Assembly: GCA_045643465.1 (NCBI GenBank)
Contig: JAZUKV010000017.1
Coordinates: 40,664-104,663 of the forward strand
DNA from: CAG-492 sp045643465
GTDB taxonomy: Bacteria; Bacillota; Clostridia; TANB77; CAG-508
DNA length: 64,000 nt
Direction: 5' to 3'
The position numbers were made by a program, and so were the translations under genes. Below the pieces are notes generated by a model, which saw nothing but the letters and a program-made list of their open reading frames with translations, was not told the DNA's origin and made no database searches. Shown one piece after another: positions 15,279 to 22,595 of this stretch; position 1 is the first letter of the stretch, and every line of letters starts with the position of its first letter.

Positions 15279-16469
15279 ATGGCTGGAAGTATTGAAAAAA
15301 GAGGTGAAAACATTTACAGGTTAGTAGTATCAGGTGGCAAAAATCTTGATGGATCTCGTGCAAGAAAAACTAAAACTATTCATGGTACTTTGAAAGAGGC
15401 TGAAATTGCTCTTGCAGAATTTGTTACTCAAGTTAATCATGGACTTGTTCCAGAAGGTAAACACTTAACTTTTGAAGAATTCTACCATATATGGGCAAAA
15501 AATTACGGAGAAAAAGAACTTTCTCCAACAACTTATAAAAGATATGTCCGCATGCTAGAAACAAGAATATTACCTTTTTTAGGGTCTTTCGTTCTTGATA
15601 AGATTAAGCCAACTGACCTAATGCAACTTTATGATATGCTTGAACAAGATACTCAAATTAAAAGACTTGCTAAAAATAATGGAGAAAGAACTTTAAAACC
15701 TTTATCTAAAAAAACTATTTTAGAACATCACAGATTAATTAGTTCTATGCTTCACAAAGCAGTTTATTGGCAGTTAATAGTTGCAAATCCTGCTGAAAGA
15801 GTCCAACCACCACGTACGCAGAAAGCAAAACGTCCATGCTATAATGATGAACAATGTAGAGCACTTTTGAAAGGTTTAAATGAACTTGAACCAAAAGACA
15901 TTAAATACAAAGTTGCCATCATATTAGACGTATTTACTGGAATGCGTTTAGGTGAACTTATGGGACTTGAATGGGAAGATGTTGATTTTAAAAATCAAGA
16001 AATCACAATTAATAAATCAAGTTTATATCTTCCCGAAAAAGGAGTTTTTACTAAATCACCAAAAACAGATAGCTCTTATAGGAACGTGTCAATTCCTGAT
16101 TCTGTAGTAGAAATGTTACAGGAATATAAATTATGGTATGACAATCAAAAAGAGCAATGTGGCGAATTCTGGAGCGATTCTAATAGGTTATTTGTTCAAA
16201 ATGATGGACGTCCTATGCACCCAGATACAGTTAGTAAGTGGTTTAAAAAATTCATTCAGCAAATAGGATTACCTGTAATAAACTTTCATGGTATTAGGCA
16301 TACTAATGCAACACTTCTTGTATCACAAAATGTTGATATAGCTGCAATTTCTGCAAGGCTTGGACATGCAAGTATAACTACAACATTAAAATTCTATGTT
16401 CATCCTTTGGCAGCAAATGCAAAGAGTGCTGGATTAATATTACAAAATTTATTAGCAGAAAAAAACTAA
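15279..16469 (+). CDS. int: Tyrosine recombinase (integrase) of the element
   Basis: 396 residues from the ATG at 15279, behind AAGGAGGTGG; an in-frame GTG at 15267 overlaps that SD. The N-terminal SIEKRGENIYRLVVSGGKNLDGSRARKTKT is the arm-type DNA-binding domain found in Tn916/phage integrases. The SAM-like core-binding domain spans about 60-170. The catalytic set is R223 (GMRLGELMGLEW), H337 and R340 (HGIRHTNATLL), H363 (LGHASITTT) and the nucleophile Y373 (KFYVHP), all present. It lies next to attR, the usual integrase position, and should catalyse integration and, with the excisionase-like protein, excision. Confidence 0.96.
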   Translation: MAGSIEKRGENIYRLVVSGGKNLDGSRARKTKTIHGTLKEAEIALAEFVTQVNHGLVPEGKHLTFEEFYHIWAKNYGEKELSPTTYKRYVRMLETRILPFLGSFVLDKIKPTDLMQLYDMLEQDTQIKRLAKNNGERTLKPLSKKTILEHHRLISSMLHKAVYWQLIVANPAERVQPPRTQKAKRPCYNDEQCRALLKGLNELEPKDIKYKVAIILDVFTGMRLGELMGLEWEDVDFKNQEITINKSSLYLPEKGVFTKSPKTDSSYRNVSIPDSVVEMLQEYKLWYDNQKEQCGEFWSDSNRLFVQNDGRPMHPDTVSKWFKKFIQQIGLPVINFHGIRHTNATLLVSQNVDIAAISARLGHASITTTLKFYVHPLAANAKSAGLILQNLLAEKN

Positions 16470-16517
16470 CTCTTTTTTTCAATAATTACAAAATCACTTT
16501 TTAGGTTCTTTGATGAA

Positions 16518-16585
16518 GATTTTGGCTAAATATAGCCTGTTTTAGAAGTTTGTGTCCCCAGGTTGTCCCCAAAATAGCCAAAATC
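16518..16585 (+). repeat. Right-end arm-type repeat pair inside an 11-bp inverted repeat
   Basis: TGTCCCCA at 16553-16560 and 16564-16571, spaced 11 bp like the left-end pair. They are framed by the perfect inverted repeat GATTTTGGCTA (16518-16528) / TAGCCAAAATC (16575-16585). This is consistent with integrase/excisionase binding sites next to attR. Confidence 0.65.
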
Positions 16586-16640
16586 TAACTTTCGGCAAAA
16601 AATAAGAGTCTGCAATCTCTTGCGACTCTAAATAAATTCT

Positions 16641-16685
16641 TGGTTGCGGGGGATAGACTCGAACTATCGACCTTCGGGTTATGAG
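16641..16685 (-). tRNA. 3' fragment of a tRNA(CAT) forming attR (not a complete tRNA)
   Basis: Read on the minus strand this is CTCATAA (anticodon loop, CAT), CCCGA (3' anticodon stem), a variable region, the T-arm GATAG-TTCGAGT-CTATC, the 3' acceptor strand and encoded CCA. It starts exactly at the anticodon stem-loop boundary. The sequence at higher coordinates, where the D-arm half should be, shows no tRNA. It is most like tRNA-Met (or the CAT-anticodon tRNA-Ile) and acts here as attachment site. Confidence 0.8.
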
Positions 16686-16712
16686 CTTTTTAAATGTTTT
16701 TAACATATATTT

Positions 16713-17294
16713 TTATTTATCATTTCTAATTTCAATTAAGCTATTATAAATAACTTTTGCAGATTCTGTTAATTCATCATAATTAAAATCATATTTATTT
16801 CCATCAGATTTATTAGATATATAGCTCTCAAACTCATTTATGCAATCTTCTACATTAATTAGATTTATTTTTTCTTTAACGATTTCTTTAGCTACATTAA
16901 TATAATCCCTATACTGAGATAAAATCACCAAACATTGGTAATATGTTTTCTGTGGCAAATCAGACTTTTTATAGAACTCCATCACCATTTTTTCAGTTAG
17001 CTTTCTAGGATTCCTTAATATTATTTTATTAGTCCTAAACACACCATGAGGACAATTAGGGCTAGGGCACTCAATCACTTCTGCATCTTTTGGAATTTCA
17101 ACATCATATACAGTATCTCCTCTATGAATCCATCTTAATATTTTCTCCTCAGTTGAAAAATTAAATCCCCCCATAATAGCAGCATCAAAAGTAGAAGTAT
17201 CCCATTTATCTGCAACAACAACTTCATTCAGTTTTATATCAAATCCTCCTGCATTTGATTTCGTACCATCCATCAATTTTATATATTTACTCAT
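16713..17294 (-). CDS. Conserved hypothetical protein
   Basis: 193 residues, SD AAGGAGAT before the ATG. The N-terminal half contains LNEVVVADKWD, GGFNFSTEEKILRWIHRGDTVYDVEIPKDAEVIECPSPNCPHGVFRTNKIILRNPRKLTE, a run often seen in hypothetical proteins of gut Firmicutes in which a decoded 'ID/phone-like' cysteine-histidine turn (CPSPNCPHG) may bind metal. The rest is helical. I do not recognise an enzymatic family. It lies directly outside the right boundary of the integrative element, and a GGGGACGGTTCT repeat abuts its promoter side. Confidence 0.6.
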   Translation of the reverse strand: MSKYIKLMDGTKSNAGGFDIKLNEVVVADKWDTSTFDAAIMGGFNFSTEEKILRWIHRGDTVYDVEIPKDAEVIECPSPNCPHGVFRTNKIILRNPRKLTEKMVMEFYKKSDLPQKTYYQCLVILSQYRDYINVAKEIVKEKINLINVEDCINEFESYISNKSDGNKYDFNYDELTESAKVIYNSLIEIRNDK

Positions 17295-17308
17295 ATTATC
17301 TCCTTCAT

Positions 17309-17342
17309 AGTGGAAATGGGGACGGTTCTTTTTTCCACTTTT
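17309..17342 (+). repeat. GGGGACGGTTCT dispersed repeat, copy 1
   Basis: AGTGGAAA-TGGGGACGGTTCTT-TTTCCACT: ends pair as an 8-bp stem (17309-17316 with 17332-17339). Lies 15 bases upstream of the gene starting at 17294. Confidence 0.7.
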
Positions 17343-17366
17343 TAAATCTTATCCCCAATAATTTTT

Positions 17367-17798
17367 TTAATATTTATCACTACAAATTTCTAAAACATTT
17401 CCTTCAGGATCTATAATGTTAAAATAATAATATGGCTCAACAATATTTACATACATTATTTCAGAAATTTTGCCTATATTAAGCTTTTTAATCTTTGCAT
17501 ATTCTTCTTTAAGATTTTCTGTATAGAAATTTAGTGTAATTATATTATTCATTCTATTACCAATCTTTTCTTGAATATTTTTAATATATTCTTCATTATA
17601 ATTATTCAGTATATTTTTATTGTTTTCTAATTGTTCCATATCATATTTACCATTAAATATAGCTAATTTATTCTCATCTTCAAATTCAACCCAACGATTT
17701 TCACAATACACCTTTGGTTCCTGTTTAAATATAATCCTATAAAATTCTACTGTTTTTTCAAAATTTTCAGATTCTATATATGTACTTAACAATTTCAT
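17367..17798 (-). CDS. VOC-superfamily (glyoxalase/bleomycin-resistance fold) protein
   Basis: 143 residues from the ATG at 17798 (SD AAGGAGG). A longer frame from 17840 would only add residues encoded by the dispersed repeat (KKRTVP), so it is rejected. KLLSTYIESENFEKTVEFYRIIFKQEP is the first beta-alpha unit, and YVNIVEPYYYFNIIDPEGNVLEICSD is the closing 'f.DPdGn.iel' module of VOC proteins. VOC members include metal-dependent lyases, dioxygenases and drug-binding proteins; the ligand-binding residues here do not decide among them. Confidence 0.75.
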   Translation of the reverse strand: MKLLSTYIESENFEKTVEFYRIIFKQEPKVYCENRWVEFEDENKLAIFNGKYDMEQLENNKNILNNYNEEYIKNIQEKIGNRMNNIITLNFYTENLKEEYAKIKKLNIGKISEIMYVNIVEPYYYFNIIDPEGNVLEICSDKY

Positions 17799-17816
17799 TA
17801 TTGTAATCCTCCTTCT

Positions 17817-17889
17817 AATGGGGACGGTTCTTTTTTTCACTTTTTTCTAACTATATGATTAGTGGAAATGAGAATCGTCCCCATTTCCA
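17817..17889. repeat. GGGGACGGTTCT dispersed repeat, inverted pair
   Basis: AATGGGGACGGTTCT (17817-17831) and AGAATCGTCCCCATT (17871-17885) are complementary over 15 bases with one mismatch. They make a large palindromic unit between the VOC gene and the broken isomerase gene. Confidence 0.75.
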
Positions 17890-17890
17890 T

Positions 17891-18683
17891 CTACTTTTTG
17901 TTCCACTTTTCTTCGATCTTTTTGCCTCTTATAGCACCCTCTTTATAGAACTCATCAATAGGCCAATCAAAATATTTATTTCTATTGCATAGTTCCAAAG
18001 TTATTGGGCCTGTATAGTTTGCTTTTTTCAAATTTTTTATGACATAATCCCAATCTATAGTTGCATCAAATGGCAATAAATGTAAGTCACCTGACTTATC
18101 ATTATCATGTAAATGCACTGCCATTATTCTGTCTTTAAATAATTCAAAATCAAAAGTATCATCAAAATAAACATGATTATGGCCAGCATCAAAACATACT
18201 CCTGCATATTCATCTTTTATTTCACCTAAGACATATTCCAGAAAGCCCTTTTTTCTGGTATTTTCAAAAGCTATCTTAATCTTTAGTGCTCTTGCTTTTG
18301 CAATTATCTTTTTAATTCTCTCCAATCCTAATTCATTAAAAGTCGGAGCATCTTGATGTGTTGTTAAATGCATAACGACCATATCAATATTCTTTTCTTT
18401 CATTAATTCTAAATCTTCTATGTATGAATCTACAACTTCATCTCCGCTTCTCACCTTCTAGCCATATTTCATTAATATCTTTATAACCTAAATGGCAAAA
18501 AATAATCTCTAATCCTAAAGATCTGCAATAATCAATTTGTTGCAATTCATTAAATTCCATATCTTTTCTTCTATAATACTGCACAAATACTTTTTTAAAT
18601 CCTGCATTATATATTGCATCTATTGTCTCTTTTGGAGTTACATTTTTATTACCGTTTTGAACGCACACTGCTAAATTTTCCAT
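17891..18683 (-). pseudogene. Sugar phosphate isomerase/epimerase (xylose-isomerase-like TIM barrel), split by one extra base
   Basis: Two abutting frames together make one protein of about 264 residues, the usual length. 18683-18438 encodes the first strands (NLAVCVQNGNKNVTPKETIDAIYNAGFKKVFVQYY ... LGLEIIFCHLGY). 18454-17891 encodes the rest, including IAFENTR, GVCFDAGHNHVY, IMAVHLHDND and GPITLEL, with E, D, H and E positions typical of the metal site. Reading GGTGAGAAGC as GGTGAGAGC near 18450 restores the frame (...LEGESGDEVVDSYIEDL). Either a real pseudogene or a sequencing error. The intact enzyme would isomerise or epimerise a sugar or inositol derivative. Confidence 0.8.
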
Positions 18684-18723
18684 ATTACCTCCACTAATTT
18701 AATAAATAGCTCTAAAATGCATA

Positions 18724-18969
18724 TTATCTCCATGTTTTTCCACAGTTTTGACACACATACACTTTTCTTTGCACATTTTCAATCTTCTTTCTTTTTCCTA
18801 TAAAAATTGCAACAAACAAAGCTGGCCCTGTAAAACATATCCATTTAATCGGAATCCACCACCATCCTATTAACAACCACCAAATAATACCATGATGTTT
18901 TGTAACAAGTTTAGCCTCATTTACTACTTGTATATTAACATTATTACTTCCACAATTAGGACAATTCAT
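18724..18969 (-). CDS. Zinc-ribbon membrane protein
   Basis: 81 residues. CPNCGSNNV at the start and CQNCGKTW at the end form a split four-cysteine zinc ribbon, with a Trp-rich hydrophobic pair of membrane segments between (IIWWLLIGWWWIPI and FTGPALFVAIFIG). SD AGGAGGTAATG lies upstream. This layout is frequent among small Firmicutes membrane proteins of unknown role. It stands alone, separated from its neighbours by a terminator. Confidence 0.65.
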   Translation of the reverse strand: MNCPNCGSNNVNIQVVNEAKLVTKHHGIIWWLLIGWWWIPIKWICFTGPALFVAIFIGKRKKIENVQRKVYVCQNCGKTWR

Positions 18970-19036
18970 ATATCATTACCTCCTACTTTACCTTAAATTT
19001 CACATGCATTATATCATAATAAATTTATAAAAAAAA

Positions 19037-19070
19037 GAAAGCATATAGAATTTATCATCTATATGCTTTC
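19037..19070 (-). terminator. Terminator of the secreted-protein gene ending at 19078
   Basis: A perfect 13-bp stem GAAAGCATATAGA / TCTATATGCTTTC with an eight-base loop, then TTTTTTTT on the minus strand. Confidence 0.9.
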
Positions 19071-19077
19071 ATAAAAT

Positions 19078-19671
19078 CTACGAGAATATAACAATTATTG
19101 TATACGTATTAACTTCATTATTTATTTTGTATTGGATAGTAAATGTACAAGTACAATTGATTGTTTTATGATTTTTTAATCGTGAAAAATGTAAAGTAAG
19201 TGTTCCTGTTTCTCTCAAAGCTAATGTTGTAGGCATTGTAACTGTAGGTGTTGTCTTTAAAAAAGTTCCTCCATTTACATACTGCACATCATATGTTCCA
19301 TCTGTATACACATCTTTGCCAATATTTTTTAACTGAAAAGTAAAATCAACATCTCTTTCTTTACCTAGAGTATCAGCTTTCTCTGCATATATGGTTAATG
19401 TATTGTTTTCTAATGATTCACTTTTTATATTAACTGGCGTTTCAGTAGCTACTATTGTCGCATATTGCTCCGTTCCATAAGTAACCGGTTGCATAATATT
19501 TTCCAAAATATCATCTAGCTCTCCATATTGTCCCCAAACAGTTCCTTCGATATTTAAAGTAGATGAAAAAATAGAATATCCAATCCCTGCACATACGGAA
19601 ATCACAATTACTATAATACTTATAAAAGCTAAAAAATGCTTATTTTTTCTTTTGAAATTGTATTTTTTCAA
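19078..19671 (-). CDS. Exported or membrane-anchored surface protein of unknown function
   Basis: 197 residues. A basic N-terminus (KKYNFKRKNKHFLAF) precedes a hydrophobic segment IISIIVIVISVCAGIGYSIFSSTLNIEGTVWG. The 'GYSIFSSTLNIEGTVWG' junction is typical of many small surface proteins of gut Clostridia, in which a signal or anchor helix is followed by a beta-rich domain. The remainder is Thr/Val-rich and beta-like (GTLTLHFSRLKNHKTINCTCTFTIQYKINNEVNTYTIIVIF). No enzymatic motif. Monocistronic, with a strong terminator. Confidence 0.6.
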   Translation of the reverse strand: MKKYNFKRKNKHFLAFISIIVIVISVCAGIGYSIFSSTLNIEGTVWGQYGELDDILENIMQPVTYGTEQYATIVATETPVNIKSESLENNTLTIYAEKADTLGKERDVDFTFQLKNIGKDVYTDGTYDVQYVNGGTFLKTTPTVTMPTTLALRETGTLTLHFSRLKNHKTINCTCTFTIQYKINNEVNTYTIIVIFS

Positions 19672-19750
19672 AATAACTTCTCCCTAATAAAATTATTTTT
19701 TTTATTATATCATATACTAAATTAAAAGAAAAAATAAAAAAGATAGCATA

Positions 19751-19788
19751 AAAAGTGGAAAACAGAACCGTCCCCGTTTCCATTTCCA
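19751..19788 (-). repeat. GGGGACGGTTCT dispersed repeat, copy
   Basis: AAAAGTGGAAAACAGAACCGTCCCCGTTTCC on the plus strand, the inverse orientation of copy 1. It lies between the surface-protein gene and the gene at 19845. Confidence 0.7.
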
Positions 19789-19844
19789 TAAAAAAACCTG
19801 GAAATGTTACTACAAATCCAGGTAAAACATAACTGATGCATTCA

Positions 19845-20444
19845 CTAAGCATGGTTATATTTTATTTCTGACCTCATTATTTCTCTTAACGAAGAATATG
19901 GGTCAGGGCAAAGAATTGATATTAACTTACCACCAAGCAAAATGCCTTTTTCATTACAATAAAACCAGTTATACGCTTTTTCTCTATTAATTATACGCAT
20001 ATTATCTCCGGTTTTTATGAAAAAGCAATCGCCATCATTTGGACCCCAAATCTGTGTACCTTCCGGTGTTATAAGCTTCAATCTTCCTTTAGATATTAAT
20101 CTTAAATTTGGATGAATCATAAATTCCGGAAATTGGTACGTTTTCCAATCAATCTTACAAAATATTGATGGACAAAATGGTTCATACCAGCTTGAGCCGT
20201 ATCGATTTAAAGTTGTAAAAGCATCCTGTCTCCAAGAAAAATTAACTTTGTCGTTAGCTTTTTCCCACTCAATGCAATCACCAGTTTTGCAAATCGCAAT
20301 ATTGGTTCTTTTCGATACTACATATCCGCTTGTTACATATATTTGGTCAAACAATATTGGTGGAATATCATCTTGCGAGAAAATCTGCCGCACATTAGTT
20401 TGGCCACCGCCACGACCTGTGCAATAATTAACTTTCAGATCCAT
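19845..20444 (-). CDS. Unrecognised protein, paralogue A of a two-member family in this window
   Basis: 199 residues, SD AAAGGAC upstream of the ATG. I do not recognise a domain. It aligns with the product at 21887-22444 over its whole length: both have NVR-I....DIP..L near the start, a central D-I-W-K segment, FRW/FSW blocks, and a shared end (GD-..IIN..A.NWFYCNEKGILLGGKLISIL versus NYYFCTEKGKIIRNVESISEL). Tryptophan and cysteine are abundant and base composition is GC-richer than neighbouring genes. It is a single-gene unit with its own promoter carrying two direct TAGTACTGT repeats, so expression is probably tightly regulated. Confidence 0.65.
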   Translation of the reverse strand: MDLKVNYCTGRGGGQTNVRQIFSQDDIPPILFDQIYVTSGYVVSKRTNIAICKTGDCIEWEKANDKVNFSWRQDAFTTLNRYGSSWYEPFCPSIFCKIDWKTYQFPEFMIHPNLRLISKGRLKLITPEGTQIWGPNDGDCFFIKTGDNMRIINREKAYNWFYCNEKGILLGGKLISILCPDPYSSLREIMRSEIKYNHA

Positions 20445-20518
20445 CTCTTTGTCCTTTCATATTCAGAATATTTGTATTTTTCTCCATTCTGAACACCGCC
20501 TCTTTTGAGGGCTTTTAC

Positions 20519-20574
20519 TAGTACTGTTTTAGTACTGTAACGATTATTATATCATTTTTTTGCTTTTTAGTCAA
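20519..20574 (-). promoter_or_regulatory. Promoter with direct-repeat operator for paralogue A
   Basis: Minus strand -35 TTGACT (20569-20574), 17-base spacer, -10 TATAAT (20546-20551). TAGTACTGT occurs twice just downstream (20519-20527 and 20530-20538), 11 bp apart, each with an AGTACT palindrome. Spacing and flanks match the promoter at 3739-3767. Confidence 0.75.
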
Positions 20575-20718
20575 ATTTAACGCCTCCTTATCCCCCTTTT
20601 GATAGGAATTCAATCCATCTAATCTTAATTATCTGCTAAATAAACTACCTTTGCATCTTTCATTTTGCGCTAATTTTTTGTATAATACTTTTAATAAAAA
20701 TAAGAAAGAAGGAATTTT

Positions 20719-21828
20719 ATGATACTACGTATGCCCGAATATTATAAAAAATTTCACTGCATAGCTGGAGATTGTAAAGAATCTTGCTGCTCAGCAGGAT
20801 GGATTATAGAAATTGATTCCTCTACAGCTGATAAATATAATCATATGGATGGCAAATATGGAGAAAAAATTAGAAAAAATATTACTTCCCCTGACACAAA
20901 AAAAAGTAATCAACTACAACAATTTATATTAAATGAAAAACATACTTGTCCATTTCTTACAAAAGACAAACTTTGTGAACTTTTTATAAATATAGGTGAA
21001 GAAAATCTGTGCCAAATTTGCCAAGAGCATCCTCGTTTTTTTGAATGGTATAACAATGAGAAAGAAGTTGGAATTGGTCTTTGTTGTGAAGAAGCTGCTA
21101 GGATAATTCTTACTCAAAATGAATCGTTTAAAACTTCTGAAATAGAAATACCTTATGAATCTCCTGCAGGTAATTATGATGAAGAAATTTATAATTATTT
21201 ATTTAAAACTAGAGCTTTAATAATAAAACATATAGAAAATACTACAAAACCTTTAACTCATAATATCTCAGAAGTCTTAAATTTTGCAAACATAATTCAA
21301 GATAAAATTGATAATTTTGATTACTCAGATTTTAATATTGCCGATTTAAAAAATGTTAATCAAATATCAGATAGTCAAAAACTTAACTATATGCAAGATA
21401 TTTTTGATTTATATTTAAGTTTAGATTATTCAAAAAACATCTATAAAACATATTTAGAGAACTGCTTCGAAACTTACAAAAAACATTTTTCAAAATTAAA
21501 TGATTTTGAAACTGCTAATCCAGAAATAAATACATATTTAAAAAATATTTCAATATATTTTGTTTGGAGATACTATCTAAAAAGTACTTATGATGAAGAA
21601 ATATATTCTAAGATTTTTTTAATGTCACTTAGTATTTTGATTTTAAAAACTTTATACTTCACTAAATGGATTGAAAACGGTAAAATCACTTTAGAAGATT
21701 GTATATATATTTCAAAAAAATATTCAGAAGAAATTGAATACTGTGATGAAAATATTGATGTATTAGAAAATGCAGCGTATGAACAAAACTTTTTGACTTT
21801 AGAAAATTTTATTAGTTACTTTATATAA
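20719..21828 (+). CDS. fliB: FliB-family (flagellin lysine-N-methylase-like) protein
   Basis: 369 residues, SD AAGAAGGAA. The cysteine-rich N-terminal third has the family signature: MPEYYKKFHCIAGDCKESCCSAGWIIEID, TCPFLTKDKLCELFINIGEENLCQICQEHPRF and GIGLCCEEAARIIL. FliB proteins were described as methylating lysines on flagellin; the cysteines probably bind a metal cluster. No flagellar gene is in this window, so its substrate here is open. The helical C-terminal two thirds is of normal length. It faces paralogue A divergently and ends at a strong terminator. Confidence 0.88.
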   Translation: MILRMPEYYKKFHCIAGDCKESCCSAGWIIEIDSSTADKYNHMDGKYGEKIRKNITSPDTKKSNQLQQFILNEKHTCPFLTKDKLCELFINIGEENLCQICQEHPRFFEWYNNEKEVGIGLCCEEAARIILTQNESFKTSEIEIPYESPAGNYDEEIYNYLFKTRALIIKHIENTTKPLTHNISEVLNFANIIQDKIDNFDYSDFNIADLKNVNQISDSQKLNYMQDIFDLYLSLDYSKNIYKTYLENCFETYKKHFSKLNDFETANPEINTYLKNISIYFVWRYYLKSTYDEEIYSKIFLMSLSILILKTLYFTKWIENGKITLEDCIYISKKYSEEIEYCDENIDVLENAAYEQNFLTLENFISYFI

Positions 21829-21840
21829 ACATTATAAACA

Positions 21841-21883
21841 AAAAAAGCCTACAAATAAATTAAATTTATCTGTAGGCTTTTTT
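21841..21883. terminator. Bidirectional terminator
   Basis: AAAAAAGCCTACA (21841-21853) pairs with TGTAGGCTTTTTT (21871-21883), extended by ATAAAT/ATTTAT inside. It serves fliB on the plus strand and paralogue B on the minus strand. Confidence 0.9.
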
Positions 21884-21886
21884 TAA

Positions 21887-22444
21887 TTATGCGAGCTCAC
21901 TAATGCTTTCGACATTTCTTATTATTTTACCTTTTTCAGTGCAAAAATAATAATTTTTGATACCTTCTGCTGAAATGTTAATGATTTTGACATCCCCATT
22001 TAACGCCTTTACCCATATATATCTTGATTTATTTCTTATCTTCACATTGTGATACTGAAGTGTTCTTGTATTTAAGATATCTATAGATCTGTCTCCCTCA
22101 TTTTTAATAATAATGTCCTTCGAAATAAAATCTGGAATTGGTGCATCCCACTTAAAGATTTCCCATCTAAATATATTTCCGATTTTGTAACATCTTTCAT
22201 CTACGGAATTATATTTTTCATCTCCATCTTCAATAAAAGAATAGTGATATAAACCTGTTCTCTCATCTTTCTTCCAGGTTATAAAACTGTCAATTGGAGC
22301 TAATGCAAGACCATATGTTGTGCAGATTTTTTTATTTCTTATGCAGATGTCTTTTTGTAAAACCCACGGTATATCTTTTGGTTTAGCTATATACCGTACA
22401 TTTTCTTGGAAATTGCCGAGATTAGTAATAAACTTATGTCCCAT
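21887..22444 (-). CDS. Unrecognised protein, paralogue B of a two-member family in this window
   Basis: 185 residues, SD GGAGGG upstream. No known domain is recognised. Full-length similarity to the protein at 19845-20444 is visible: NVRYIAKPKDIPWVL against NVRQIFSQDDIPPIL, SFITWKK against DCIEWEK, GDVKIINISAEGIKNYYFC-TEKGK against GDNMRIINREKAYNWFYC-NEKGI, and a final ISEL/ISIL. It is moderately GC-richer than its neighbours and again a single-gene unit, with a -10 overlapped by a palindrome of different sequence. FliB separates the two paralogues. Confidence 0.65.
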   Translation of the reverse strand: MGHKFITNLGNFQENVRYIAKPKDIPWVLQKDICIRNKKICTTYGLALAPIDSFITWKKDERTGLYHYSFIEDGDEKYNSVDERCYKIGNIFRWEIFKWDAPIPDFISKDIIIKNEGDRSIDILNTRTLQYHNVKIRNKSRYIWVKALNGDVKIINISAEGIKNYYFCTEKGKIIRNVESISELA

Positions 22445-22509
22445 AATGGGCTCCCTCCTTGTATATTGTTTTTAAACTCCTATACATGCCTTTTTAAGGT
22501 CTTTTAATT

Positions 22510-22563
22510 TGTGCATTTGCACATTGTACAGAACATTATATCATACAATTTGGTGCAGTGCAA
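22510..22563 (-). promoter_or_regulatory. Promoter with palindromic operator for paralogue B
   Basis: Minus strand -35 TTGCAC (22558-22563), 17-base spacer, -10 TATAAT (22535-22540). The perfect palindrome TGTGCATTTGCACA (22510-22523) lies at about +12 to +25, with a TGTACA (22526-22531) between. Confidence 0.72.
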
Positions 22564-22595
22564 CATCTTTGCCAAAATAGTATACATAATTTTGT

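Larger units (their letters stand above)
3889..16685 (+). mobile_element. 12.8-kb tRNA-associated integrative (formerly mobilizable) element carrying defence-like cargo
   Basis: Bounded by the 17-bp direct repeat GACCTTCGGGTTATGAG (3889-3905 and 16669-16685). The right copy is part of a tRNA(CAT) 3' half. A tyrosine integrase ends 170 bases from the right boundary. Paired TGTCCCCA repeats lie inside both ends. The backbone has a small accessory gene, frameshifted relaxase, TnpV, DnaC-like ATPase, replisome organizer, excisionase-like protein, DUF6076-like protein and integrase. The cargo has a KAP NTPase, a MamI-type restriction-modification system and a GHKL ATPase/STAS-like/two-TM operon. 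The relaxase damage and the missing tRNA 5' half suggest an element that can no longer transfer on its own. Confidence 0.85.

Noticed and set aside
16641..16685. A complete tRNA gene
   Set aside because: Only the anticodon loop onward is present; no D-arm or 5' acceptor strand is found on the other side, so it is an attachment-site fragment.
19640..19852. A 70-residue minus-strand frame
   Set aside because: It overlaps the secreted-protein gene start, is built largely from the dispersed repeat, and has no convincing SD.
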